Assembly: GCF_003333325.1 (NCBI RefSeq)
Contig: NZ_QOLC01000050.1
Location: 1-15,478 of the forward strand
Length of the DNA stretch: 15,478 nucleotides
DNA from: Candidatus Ulvibacter alkanivorans
GTDB lineage: Bacteria > Bacteroidota > Bacteroidia > Flavobacteriales > Flavobacteriaceae
Direction of reading: 5' to 3'
Part shown: positions 7,304 to 15,455 of the stretch, one piece after another
How the letters are laid out: each line of letters opens with the position of its first letter
Position numbering within the stretch: position 1 is the first letter of the stretch
Notes under the pieces: model-generated
The model's database searches: none
Told to the model about the DNA's origin: nothing
What the model saw: the letters and a program-made list of their open reading frames with translations, nothing else
Made by a program: the position numbers and the translations under genes

Positions 7304-9253
7304 ATGAAAAAATATATGCTTTTCGTTGCAGCCTGCGTATTAATGGTAGGTTGTAAAGAAACAAAACAGGAGGAAACTTCGGCTCAAGTCGAAGTTGAAC
7401 AGTACACCATAGAGCAATTTATGGATAACGAAAATGCCGTGGCCAACGGCTTCTCATCCGATAAATCGAAAGTATTGGTGACAAGCAATCGTTCCGGCAT
7501 CTACAACATGTACACCGTACCTGCCACAGGAGGTGAATTTACGCCAATCACAAAAAGTGACAGTGCATCAGTCTTCGGGATCTCTTATTTCCCGAATGAC
7601 GACCGTATTCTTTTTAGAATGGATGGAAATGGCGATGAGATCTATAAGATCTATATGAAAGACAGCACCGGAATTAGGGCACTTACTCCCGAAACGGAGG
7701 TGCGTGCATTATTTAGAGGGTGGTCCCATGATGGACAGAGCTTTTTCTACGGAAGTAACGAAAGAGACCCAAGATTTATGGATCACTACGAAATGAACAT
7801 CGAGGACTTTACATCTAAAAGAATCTTAGAACTTGAAAGCGGTACCGATTTTGGCGGTATGAGTCATGATAAAAAATACATCACTTTAACCAAGGCCATC
7901 AATACGAACGATGCCGATCTCTTTTTATTGAATACCGAAACCGGAGAACGTACCAAGATCAATACTACACAAAGTAGCAATCAGCATATGGATTTTTCAC
8001 CCGATGGAAAAGCGGTTTATTTTGCGACAGACGATGGTTCGGAATTTAGTTATGTTGCTAAATACGACATAGAGACCGGTGAGACCGAGCGTGTCACCGA
8101 CAACAAATGGGACGTATTTAGTTACTATTTCACACATGATGGTACGTACAGTGTATTATTTACCAATGAAGATGCAAAAACCGTAATGACCGTTACCGAG
8201 GTAGCTACAGGCGAGGAAGTAGCGTTTCCTGAAATCGAAAATCAGCCAATTAGCAGCGCACGTTTTTCTCGAGACGAAAGCATGGCAATTTTAAATGTGG
8301 GGGGCTCTGCAAAACCTACGAATAGCTATTCGTATAATTTGGAAACAAAAGAATACCACCAGCTCACTGATGTATTGAATGAAGATATCGATCCAAACCA
8401 TTTAGTAGAAGCAGAAGTTGTGCGCTACGAGTCGTTCGATGGCTTGGAAATTCCGGCAATTTACTATCAACCTAAACAAGCTTCGGCCGAGAACAAAGTA
8501 CCCGCTTTGGTTTGGGTGCACGGTGGTCCGGGCGGTCAGTCGCGACAAGGATTTAGTTCGACCATCCAGTATTTGGTGAATCATGGGTATGCTGTATTAG
8601 CTGTGAATAATCGAGGTAGTAGTGGTTATGGAAAGACATTTTACCAAATGGACGACCAAAATCACGGTGATAAAGACCTTAAGGATTGTATAGCCGGAAA
8701 AGACTGGTTGGCCAAACAAGACGTGATCGATCCTGAGAAAATTGGAATTATTGGAGGTTCATATGGTGGTTATATGACAATGGCTGCATTGACGTATGCT
8801 CCTGAAGAGTTTGAAGTAGGGGTTAATATTTTTGGGGTAACCAATTGGCTCCGCACCCTTAAAAGTATTCCGCCATGGTGGGATTCATTTAAAGACGCAT
8901 TGTACTTAGAGATGGGTGATCCAAATACCGCAGATTCGGTTCGTTTGCGTCAAATTTCACCACTATTTCATGCAGAAAATGTCACCAAGCCACTTATGGT
9001 ATTGCAAGGAGCTCAAGATCCACGAGTTCTGCAAGTTGAAAGTGACGAGATCGTTTCCGAAGTAAAAAAGAACGGTGTTCCGGTAGAATATGTGTTATTT
9101 GAAGATGAAGGACACGGTTTTGTTAAGAAGGAAAATCAGATTGAGGCCTACGGAAGTATTTTAAAATTTTTAGACAAATATCTTAAAGGAGAAGGATTGG
9201 AACCAATGGATTCCGGCAACTCGGAAACCACCGAGCTCAATGCCGATTCGTAA
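7304..9253 (+). CDS. S9 family (prolyl oligopeptidase-like) serine peptidase, lipoprotein
   Basis: A 649-aa peptidase that should cleave short peptides, probably next to Pro or as a dipeptidyl or acyl-aminoacyl peptidase; the exact specificity is not readable. The N-terminus ends in a lipobox, V-L-M-V-G-C17, predicting a lipid-anchored exported protein. About residues 40-370 form a beta-propeller (repeated 'FSPDGKAVYF', 'WSHDGQSFFYG' and 'LNTETGE'-like blades) that gates the active site. The alpha/beta-hydrolase domain (about 375-630) holds the oxyanion motif HGGPGG (406-411), nucleophile S486 in GGSYGGY, D572 in GAQDPRV and H604 in DEGHGF, so the triad is complete. A polar 20-residue tail follows. 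It is third in the likely operon, 6 bp after the DUF2490 gene. The lipoprotein signal puts it in the periplasm or on the cell surface, which fits use of extracellular peptides. The family and triad are secure; the substrate is inference. Confidence 0.94.
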   Translation: MKKYMLFVAACVLMVGCKETKQEETSAQVEVEQYTIEQFMDNENAVANGFSSDKSKVLVTSNRSGIYNMYTVPATGGEFTPITKSDSASVFGISYFPNDDRILFRMDGNGDEIYKIYMKDSTGIRALTPETEVRALFRGWSHDGQSFFYGSNERDPRFMDHYEMNIEDFTSKRILELESGTDFGGMSHDKKYITLTKAINTNDADLFLLNTETGERTKINTTQSSNQHMDFSPDGKAVYFATDDGSEFSYVAKYDIETGETERVTDNKWDVFSYYFTHDGTYSVLFTNEDAKTVMTVTEVATGEEVAFPEIENQPISSARFSRDESMAILNVGGSAKPTNSYSYNLETKEYHQLTDVLNEDIDPNHLVEAEVVRYESFDGLEIPAIYYQPKQASAENKVPALVWVHGGPGGQSRQGFSSTIQYLVNHGYAVLAVNNRGSSGYGKTFYQMDDQNHGDKDLKDCIAGKDWLAKQDVIDPEKIGIIGGSYGGYMTMAALTYAPEEFEVGVNIFGVTNWLRTLKSIPPWWDSFKDALYLEMGDPNTADSVRLRQISPLFHAENVTKPLMVLQGAQDPRVLQVESDEIVSEVKKNGVPVEYVLFEDEGHGFVKKENQIEAYGSILKFLDKYLKGEGLEPMDSGNSETTELNADS

Positions 9254-9292
9254 CACCAATTAAATTGAAGCTATTAAATTAGCAATAAGTAC

Positions 9293-9337
9293 TGCATAGG
9301 TCGCCGTAAGCTATTTATAGTCACGGCGACCTATGCA
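9293..9337. repeat. Perfect 15-bp inverted repeat (hairpin/cruciform) between operons
   Basis: Left arm TGCATAGGTCGCCGT (9293-9307) and right arm ACGGCGACCTATGCA (9323-9337) are exact reverse complements around a 15-nt loop. The loop contains a second 4-bp stem (CTAT / ATAG, 9311-9320). The arms are much more G+C-rich than the surroundings. No T-run follows on either strand, so it is not a textbook intrinsic terminator. It sits 39 bp after the S9 peptidase stop and 22 bp before the next gene's preferred ATG. It may end the upstream transcript or fold in the leader of the downstream one. Confidence 0.85.
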
Positions 9338-9359
9338 TATAATCTCAAACCAATGTACT

Positions 9360-10574
9360 ATGAATCTGCAAAAAGTAAATTTTCCCAATAACGATCAACA
9401 AACATTAGCCGGTCGACTCGAGCTACCGGCGGACCGAACACCACACAATTTTGCAATTTTTGCGCATTGTTTTACGTGTACCAAGAATTTGTTAGCAGTT
9501 AAGAATATTAGCCGGGCACTTACTGCACAAGGATTTGGAGTATTGCGTTTCGATTTTACCGGTTTGGGAGAAAGCGAAGGTGATTTCGAGAATACCAACT
9601 TCTCAGGTAATGTGGAGGATTTATTGGCCGCTGCTGCATTTCTCGAAAAAGAATACCAATCTCCTACCCTATTAATTGGACATTCATTAGGTGGAGCTGC
9701 TGTAATTAAAGCGGCCACCCAATTACCAAAACTAAAGGCGGTTGCCACCATAAATTCACCAAGCGACCCAAAGCATGTAAAGCATCATTTAGAGCAGGAT
9801 ATTGAAAAAATTAAGTCGACAGGAAAAGCCACGGTCAACTTAAGCGGTCGTCCTTTTACAATAAAAAAACATTTCTTAGACGATCTGGAAAAACAATCGT
9901 TGGCAGAGACTCTTAAAGAGTTTCACAAAGCACTCCTCATCCTGCATTCACCTCAAGATACGATCGTAGGAATTAAGAATGCAGAAGAACTTTATCTCGC
10001 AGCACATCATCCTAAAAGTTTTGTTTCGTTAGACGGCGCCGATCACTTATTGGCTAACAAGGCGGATTCTAATTATGTAGGGCAAGTGATTGCAGGTTGG
10101 GCTTCTAGGTATGTGTCAATGCCCGAAGAAAAGCGCTTTTCTTCTAAACATGATGTAGTTGCTAGTTTAGATGCGACACAAGGATTTACCACCGATATGA
10201 AACTAGGAGATCACTATATGGTGGCAGATGAGCCCGAGAGCTTCGGTGGCCGGAATTTTGGCCCAACTCCCTATGAGCTTGTTTCTGCTGGACTATCGGC
10301 CTGTACTGCCATGACGATCCAGATGTATGCAAAACGAAAAGAATGGAATGTCTCGAATGTGGAAGTGCATACAAGCTACGATAAGAAACATGCGGTAGAC
10401 TGCGAACTTTGTGAAGATGCTTCAGCAAAAATAGACACATTTACAAGAGAAATTAAACTCGAAGGCAACCTAGATGAGAAACAAATGAAACGATTGTTAC
10501 AAATTGCCGATAAATGTCCGGTACATAAAACCTTACACAGTACCACTCAGATTATCACTACACAAATTACGTAA
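9360..10574 (+). CDS. Bifunctional alpha/beta hydrolase - OsmC family fusion protein
   Basis: A 404-aa cytoplasmic fusion. The N-terminal half (about 1-250) is an alpha/beta hydrolase with FAHCFTCTKN (34-43), nucleophile S109 in GHSLGG, acid D200 (SPQDTIV) and H229 (GADHL), so the triad is present. The C-terminal half (about 262-402) is OsmC/Ohr-like, with the two redox cysteines C315 (LSACTAM) and C386 (DKCPVHK) that reduce organic or fatty-acid hydroperoxides in this family. An extra C348-x-x-C351 pair lies between them. A logical model is that the hydrolase releases an acyl or ester substrate whose peroxide the OsmC half reduces; this is inference. I start at 9360 (MNLQKVNFPN), not at the in-frame ATG at 9333, because family members begin with this motif and 9333 lies inside the right arm of the inverted repeat. 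The stop overlaps the next ATG by 1 nt (TAATG). Confidence 0.92.
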   Translation: MNLQKVNFPNNDQQTLAGRLELPADRTPHNFAIFAHCFTCTKNLLAVKNISRALTAQGFGVLRFDFTGLGESEGDFENTNFSGNVEDLLAAAAFLEKEYQSPTLLIGHSLGGAAVIKAATQLPKLKAVATINSPSDPKHVKHHLEQDIEKIKSTGKATVNLSGRPFTIKKHFLDDLEKQSLAETLKEFHKALLILHSPQDTIVGIKNAEELYLAAHHPKSFVSLDGADHLLANKADSNYVGQVIAGWASRYVSMPEEKRFSSKHDVVASLDATQGFTTDMKLGDHYMVADEPESFGGRNFGPTPYELVSAGLSACTAMTIQMYAKRKEWNVSNVEVHTSYDKKHAVDCELCEDASAKIDTFTREIKLEGNLDEKQMKRLLQIADKCPVHKTLHSTTQIITTQIT

Positions 10575-11071
10575 TGGCTCAATTGCTTACTTCGGAAACT
10601 TTTACGAGTACAGTTACCGGAACGCATCGCCTTGTTATTCCCGTAGCGATTGCCAAGAAATTCTTGGGGGCCGATCACCGCAGAGTACAGATAAAAGCCT
10701 CTTATGCCACCAATGAGATTTACTTTTATGGAGCTATTCACTACTATGACAAGACCTATATGCTTAGCTTCGGAAAAAGATATCAAAAGGAACTTGGTGT
10801 AGAACCGGGAGACTATTTTGATATTCAATTAATAGAAGACACTACAAAATACGGGGTTGAAATGCCGGAAGAGTTGTCAACCGTTCTTGAAACAGATATG
10901 GAAGCTGCCTATTGCTTCGAACAACTTTCCGATGGTAAAAAGCGTTCTTTGATCTATCATATTCTGCGTATTAAAAATGTTCAACGGCGAGTTGATAAGG
11001 CCTTACTTATTTCAGAAAATTTAAAGTTTGGAATCAAGGACGTATCGCTACTTACCAAAAATAACAGCTAG
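10574..11071 (+). CDS. DUF1905 - OmdA (YdeI/OmpD-associated) domain protein
   Basis: A 165-aa soluble protein. Residues about 8-92 fit DUF1905, a small beta-barrel-like domain: FTSTVTGTHRLVIPVAIAKK, a strand YFYGAIHYYDKTYMLSFGK, then LGVEPGDYFDIQLIED, the conserved G-(V/D)-x-x-G-D-x-(V/F) signature. Residues about 96-155 fit the OmdA domain (MPEELSTVLE, then CFEQLSDGKKRSLIYHIL, then a basic helix). OmdA proteins are tentatively linked to bacteriocin protection, but the biochemical role is unknown. The ATG shares its A with the hydrolase-OsmC stop codon, indicating co-transcription and probable translational coupling. No signal peptide. No catalytic residues can be named. The domain call rests on motif resemblance read by eye. 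Confidence 0.8.
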   Translation: MAQLLTSETFTSTVTGTHRLVIPVAIAKKFLGADHRRVQIKASYATNEIYFYGAIHYYDKTYMLSFGKRYQKELGVEPGDYFDIQLIEDTTKYGVEMPEELSTVLETDMEAAYCFEQLSDGKKRSLIYHILRIKNVQRRVDKALLISENLKFGIKDVSLLTKNNS

Positions 11072-11118
11072 GACAGGCTATACCACCAAGCTCCAAATGC
11101 TAAGATTTATTTAAAATT

Positions 11119-11149
11119 TTGGGGGTCGTCGTGAATCTGGCTACCTTTA
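11119..11149 (+). promoter_or_regulatory. Candidate Bacteroidota-type promoter for the Cu/Zn superoxide dismutase gene
   Basis: TTTTG ends at 11121 (TTG 11119-11121), followed by a 20-nt spacer and TACCTTTA at 11142-11149, one base off the TAnnTTTG -7 box. The spacer is unusually G-rich (GGGGTCGTCGTG) in an A/T-rich gap. Transcription would start near 11156, leaving a leader of about 28 nt. It supports transcription of sodC apart from the upstream pair. Confidence 0.45.
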
Positions 11150-11183
11150 TTAGAACATTTTAAATAACATAAACCAAGTAATC

Positions 11184-11789
11184 ATGAAAAAATTAGGAAT
11201 TTTAGCAACTGCTATAGCCATGCTATCAATAGTTAGCTGTAAGGATGACAAGAAAGCCGAAGACGCTGCTACAGATGGAGATACGATGGAGACAATGGAA
11301 GGGGATATGAATGAAAAAGATTCAGATATGGCCGAAGCAAAATCGGTTGCATTTTCGTTAGCTTCTAAAAGTGGTAGTTCGGCTACGGGAAAAGTTGAAT
11401 TTATAGAAGAAGGAGGCATTGTTCGAATGAATGCTAAAGTTATGGGCTTACAACCGGGCATGCACGCAATACATATACATGAAAGTGCCGATTGCTCTGC
11501 AGCTGATGGAACCTCGGCCGGTGGTCACTGGAACCCTACATTTGAGGATCATGGAAAATGGGGTGATTCCGAAGGATATCATAAAGGAGACATCGGAAAT
11601 TTTGAGGCAGATGCCGACGGTGTTGGAACTATTTCTATGCAAACTGATGAATGGTGCATAGGATGTGACGATGAGAATAAAAATATTCTAGGAAAATCGA
11701 TTATCGTTCACCAAGGAGCAGATGATTTTACTTCACAACCATCTGGAGCCGCTGGAGCTCGTGTGAGTTGCGGAGGAATTATTCAATAA
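11184..11789 (+). CDS. sodC: Cu/Zn superoxide dismutase, lipoprotein
   Basis: Converts superoxide to oxygen and hydrogen peroxide in the cell envelope. The 201-aa precursor ends its signal at the lipobox S-I-V-S-C19, so it should be lipid-anchored. An acidic, Met-rich linker (20-52) leads to the SOD barrel (53-201). Copper ligands H97 and H99 (HIHE), bridging H115 (GGHWNP) and copper ligand H176 (VHQGADD) are present, as are zinc ligands H123, H133 and D136 (YHKGDIGN). The conserved disulfide is C104-C196 and the active-site arginine is R193 (GARVSC). All catalytic and metal residues are there, so it should be active. An additional C158-x-x-C161 (WCIGC) sits in the loop before the last ligand; canonical SodC lacks it. 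It has its own promoter candidate and ends at a strong terminator 16 bp past the stop, so it is probably monocistronic. Confidence 0.95.
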   Translation: MKKLGILATAIAMLSIVSCKDDKKAEDAATDGDTMETMEGDMNEKDSDMAEAKSVAFSLASKSGSSATGKVEFIEEGGIVRMNAKVMGLQPGMHAIHIHESADCSAADGTSAGGHWNPTFEDHGKWGDSEGYHKGDIGNFEADADGVGTISMQTDEWCIGCDDENKNILGKSIIVHQGADDFTSQPSGAAGARVSCGGIIQ

Positions 11790-11805
11790 GACTAAAACCG
11801 CTATA

Positions 11806-11839
11806 AAAAAACCCGTTATGCTGTCATAACGGGTTTTTT
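11806..11839 (+). terminator. Strong intrinsic terminator of sodC
   Basis: A perfect 15-bp stem: AAAAAACCCGTTATG (11806-11820), loop CTGT, CATAACGGGTTTTTT (11825-11839). The G/C core is followed by six T on the plus strand and also on the minus strand, so it can work in both directions. It begins 16 bp after the sodC stop codon. Confidence 0.93.
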
Positions 11840-11973
11840 ATTTGCTACTAATTATGTTTCTTCTTAGGGATACCAATACAATATCTGATATTTACTTTAT
11901 GTTTCAAAACAGCAGCAAAGTAATGATTAATGATTAATAATACAAAAACGATACCACGATCTAGGAAATAAAA

Positions 11974-11999
11974 AAAGCCTGCTTAAAAAAGCAGGCTTT
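11974..11999 (-). terminator. Intrinsic terminator of the M36 metalloprotease gene
   Basis: An 11-bp stem, AAAGCCTGCTT (11974-11984) and AAGCAGGCTTT (11989-11999), around an AAAA loop on the plus strand. Read on the minus strand it ends in a T-run (plus-strand A-run from 11970), directly downstream of the protease stop at 12021. The 134 bp between this hairpin and the sodC terminator contain no gene that I can support, only A/T-rich sequence with a short duplicated TAATGAT. Confidence 0.9.
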
Positions 12000-12020
12000 A
12001 GTTTTACTAATAACACTAAG

Positions 12021-15000
12021 TTATTTTTTAATTACTCGTTTTACAATGCTAGTATTAGAAGCATTGATCTTCACGAAGTACAATCCGGTTGCAAAGGCTT
12101 CCATTTCAATTTCTGAAGTGGTTCCTGCATTCTTAAGATCTACTGTTTTGATAACACGTCCGTTTACATCTGTAATTACAACAGATTCTAAATCGAAGGC
12201 ACTGTTATTAACTAAAGTAAGTCTTCCGGCTGTTGGATTTGGATACAACACTACATTATTGTAGAACTCTGTATCACCAACTCCTAAGATCTCATCTACA
12301 GTTAATGTAAATGTACAAACACTCACATTTCCGGCTTCGTCGGTTGCTGTGATCTCTATTGGATACACGCCTTCACCAACTTCGGTTCCAGGAGCAATGT
12401 CCTGAGTAAGTGTTGGGTTTAGGGTACAGTTATCAGTAGCCGTAGCATCATTGGTGTAATCTGGAATTGTAAATACATCTCCTTCATCAATTACTTCAAT
12501 AATATCTGCCGGACACGTTACAGTTGGATCGATGTCTTCGATTTCTGCTGTAGCAGCCGTACGCTCACCCGGACATCCGTCAGGACCAAGGTCGATATCA
12601 TCGTTAGCTACACCGTAGTCTGAAGACTCACATCCTGCGGCCCAGTCGGCAGCGGCGTTTGTATCGTCATGTCTTCGGAAAGAATTGTCACATGCTGTAC
12701 TAAAATCAGCACCATCACCTGTCCAATCTAAATCGGCTGCAGTAATGTTAAATCCATTAATGGTTACATTAAATCCTGAAATTTCTGTTGCATTGAAGCC
12801 CCAGAAAACGGAGTCAACCACATTCCCTGCATCATCAATAATAATGATCCATCCAGTACCTGTATTATTCCAGAAGATGTTGTTCCCCCAGTCGTTAGGT
12901 CCGCTAGTATCGTTCCAGAAGATAGCTGAATCGGCTCCCATAACACCTAGAGGTTGCGTAATCGTGTTAATTGAGTTTACGTCGGTATAAGGCTCATCAC
13001 TAACTGCAACTGTATATCCGGTATAATCGGTTTCAATACCCACATTTTGGATTTCGAACGTATCTGGTGTCTGCGTAGTAATTTCTGAAATAACTAACTG
13101 AGACAATGGTCCAGGTGCACTTTCTTGAGCGTACACAGTTGTAGTAGCGGTAGGATTAAAGGTATAAGAGGTTCCTTCAAAAAGGAAACTTCCACCTGTT
13201 TCAGCATCGAACCATCTTATTACGTTGGCTGGATCATTCAAAGTAGCAGTTAAAGTAACTGAATCTCCGGGACAAACATCGAACTCACTAGTAGTTGTTG
13301 GTCCAGGAGGTATTGAAAGCACTTCAATATCATCTGAATCTGAAGATGCAGTAGAACAAGCTCCTGAAGGCACATCATAGGTAATTGTGTGAACACCTAC
13401 ACCTGCTGCCATTGGATCGAACGTATAAGTGTTTCCATTTCCATCATCGGTAACACCAGGTCCGCTGTAGACACCTCCAAATGGCGTTCCACCACCAAGA
13501 CCGGTCAATACACCTTCGTTTAAACAAACATCGTTAGGTGCAGTGAACATAGCCAATCCGGAAGGAGTATCGAATGCTTCCGTTCCATCACTTCTACTAT
13601 TAGAAGAACCTTGATCTGCACTAACTCCAAGACCTCTTTTTGCAAAAGCATCCCAGATTAAACATTCATTGGCACCACCATATAAGGCAACATCGGCAGC
13701 GAAGATCGCATCACGACCATCTACAAATCCAGGACTACATGGTTGTAATTTCATCGCTTCAGTTACTAAAGCCAATGCCATTACATTTCCTTTATCTTGA
13801 TTTACATCACCGGTAAAGTTGAATATATCTGCATCAAATCCATACTCATCTATTAACTCCCAAGTCATTTCCCACAACATAGTTGCCCATACTGATCCAA
13901 CTCCATGCGGTACAGCGGCGGTTTTAATATCGTCATAGGTTTGTGGATTTACACCTAAATCAGTACTATAAGGAAAAGGTCGAATACCAGGCCCATTAGC
14001 ACCTTGTCCAAATAAGTAAGTACCTACTCCTCTTGAGTCTGTACCCATATCACCTGGCTCAATGGTAAGGATAACACCGTAGAAATCGCTCCATCCTTCA
14101 CCCATTTGCTCTGTGTTTTGAAGACAGCTTGTATTGTTAGGACCACCGGTTAAACGGTTAGAAATTCCGTGTGCATATTCGTGAAATACTACTAAGTTGT
14201 CAAAATCACCATCTTTACCATTACAGATAAACATGTTCATTGATGGACTACTTCCATCTGGCGGTGTTCCAAAAGTAGCATTACAGTTTTGACCAATTTG
14301 TGCATTTGCATTTACTCGGTCTCCTCCAGCACCACCGTTTCCGTAGTTATTTTGTTGGAAGTTTCCTGAAGCTTCATCTAAACCATATAGGTATACAACA
14401 TCATGAATGGTATTATTCAAATAAAATAAGTTGGTAATGGAAGCTTCTTCGTATTGATTCGTATTCGTATACACCTGATCAAATGGATATCCAGTGAAAT
14501 CAAGGTTTGCTCCACCGTCTGGCTGAAAACCTGAATTTGCATCGAAAGCTGTTACGTTGTTTCCTTGTGTTAAGGTTGTTTCGGCTCCTGGAACTCCATC
14601 GGTATCGTGCCATCCAAATGGAGAAGCTGTAAGGTTGTGAGGAGAAACTTCGATTGTACGTGGTCCGTAATAAGGACTCTCTAAAGGAATCGCGAACACT
14701 TCGTAACATTCGTTACATCCAGCAGCATTTGCAGTAGCTTTATCGTAGTTTGGCATATCATAAAGATTCGCATTGTAATCTAATACATTTTCATGCATAC
14801 TGTGATCGTGCTCGAAAGAACAGCTTACCATCCAGTTTGCGGTATCTATAATGTTGCCAGTACTTGCGTCTACGCGTAAGCTCCACCAATTTTGTCGGGA
14901 AGTTTCCTCGATAGAAATATCCCAAGTAAGCACTAGCTCACCGTTCTCATTTAATTGATACATTAATTTTGCCGGGATATTGCTTAGAGAAATACCTCCG

Positions 15001-15455
15001 TCACTAATTAAGGTTTCTTGACTTGCTCCTTTATTGCGTTCTAATACCGAAAAAGTACCTCTTACAGTATAGTTTAACTGAGATGCAGCTGCTTGAACTG
15101 CTTGTACTGCAGTTAAGGCAGGATTTGCATTCCCGGCACTTCTGTTTTGAGTATTCTTAATAAATCGGTTTTCGGCAGAAATGGTTGTGCCATCGGGAAG
15201 GATATGAATACCGGACTCGGTACCATTAATCTGGATTCCATTTACCACTTGACGATAGTAAACGTGTCTAATTCCACTAGTGCGACTTACATAGTCATTA
15301 GTGATCTCCCAAGAAATATCTTGGGGTTGTAAAACACTTTGTTCCAGTAACTGTTCAAATTCATAGTTCAGGTTTTTGCTAACATCCTGAGCAAAAGTGT
15401 GCGACGTTGCTAAACAAATAAGCAGCAACAAAAGTCGCTTGGTAACTTTTTTCAT
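12021..15455 (-). CDS. Secreted M36 (fungalysin-type) zinc metalloprotease with T9SS sorting domain
   Basis: A 1144-aa extracellular protease that should digest proteins outside the cell. Domains in order: Sec signal peptide (1-23, HTFAQ end); FTP-type propeptide (about 45-205), which keeps the enzyme inactive until processed; M36 catalytic domain (about 255-635) with the zinc motif H425-E426-Y-A-H429 (VVFHEYAHGISNR) and third ligand E453 in GEGWSDF; an Ig-like segment (about 640-712) and a second one (about 715-778); a lamin-tail-like domain (about 785-950, LVISEITTQTPDTFEIQN); an HYR-type domain (about 975-1055, TDEAGNVSVCTFTLTV); and a C-terminal T9SS type A sorting domain (about 1066-1144: LYPNPTAGRLTL, VVITDVNGRVIKTV, YFVKI, ending VIKK). 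The sorting tail directs it through the gliding-associated type IX system. The start at 15455 gives a normal signal peptide; its promoter lies beyond the window. It is transcribed toward sodC and ends at its own terminator. Confidence 0.95.
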   Translation of the reverse strand: MKKVTKRLLLLLICLATSHTFAQDVSKNLNYEFEQLLEQSVLQPQDISWEITNDYVSRTSGIRHVYYRQVVNGIQINGTESGIHILPDGTTISAENRFIKNTQNRSAGNANPALTAVQAVQAAASQLNYTVRGTFSVLERNKGASQETLISDGGISLSNIPAKLMYQLNENGELVLTWDISIEETSRQNWWSLRVDASTGNIIDTANWMVSCSFEHDHSMHENVLDYNANLYDMPNYDKATANAAGCNECYEVFAIPLESPYYGPRTIEVSPHNLTASPFGWHDTDGVPGAETTLTQGNNVTAFDANSGFQPDGGANLDFTGYPFDQVYTNTNQYEEASITNLFYLNNTIHDVVYLYGLDEASGNFQQNNYGNGGAGGDRVNANAQIGQNCNATFGTPPDGSSPSMNMFICNGKDGDFDNLVVFHEYAHGISNRLTGGPNNTSCLQNTEQMGEGWSDFYGVILTIEPGDMGTDSRGVGTYLFGQGANGPGIRPFPYSTDLGVNPQTYDDIKTAAVPHGVGSVWATMLWEMTWELIDEYGFDADIFNFTGDVNQDKGNVMALALVTEAMKLQPCSPGFVDGRDAIFAADVALYGGANECLIWDAFAKRGLGVSADQGSSNSRSDGTEAFDTPSGLAMFTAPNDVCLNEGVLTGLGGGTPFGGVYSGPGVTDDGNGNTYTFDPMAAGVGVHTITYDVPSGACSTASSDSDDIEVLSIPPGPTTTSEFDVCPGDSVTLTATLNDPANVIRWFDAETGGSFLFEGTSYTFNPTATTTVYAQESAPGPLSQLVISEITTQTPDTFEIQNVGIETDYTGYTVAVSDEPYTDVNSINTITQPLGVMGADSAIFWNDTSGPNDWGNNIFWNNTGTGWIIIIDDAGNVVDSVFWGFNATEISGFNVTINGFNITAADLDWTGDGADFSTACDNSFRRHDDTNAAADWAAGCESSDYGVANDDIDLGPDGCPGERTAATAEIEDIDPTVTCPADIIEVIDEGDVFTIPDYTNDATATDNCTLNPTLTQDIAPGTEVGEGVYPIEITATDEAGNVSVCTFTLTVDEILGVGDTEFYNNVVLYPNPTAGRLTLVNNSAFDLESVVITDVNGRVIKTVDLKNAGTTSEIEMEAFATGLYFVKINASNTSIVKRVIKK

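Noticed and set aside
9333..9359. Upstream ATG adding nine residues to the hydrolase-OsmC protein
   Set aside because: The ATG lies in the right arm of the inverted repeat, and the family N-terminus begins at the ATG at 9360.
11880..11938. Short palindrome AATATC-T-GATATT and duplicated TAATGAT between the terminators
   Set aside because: Such short A/T-rich repeats are expected by chance and no gene is nearby for them to control.
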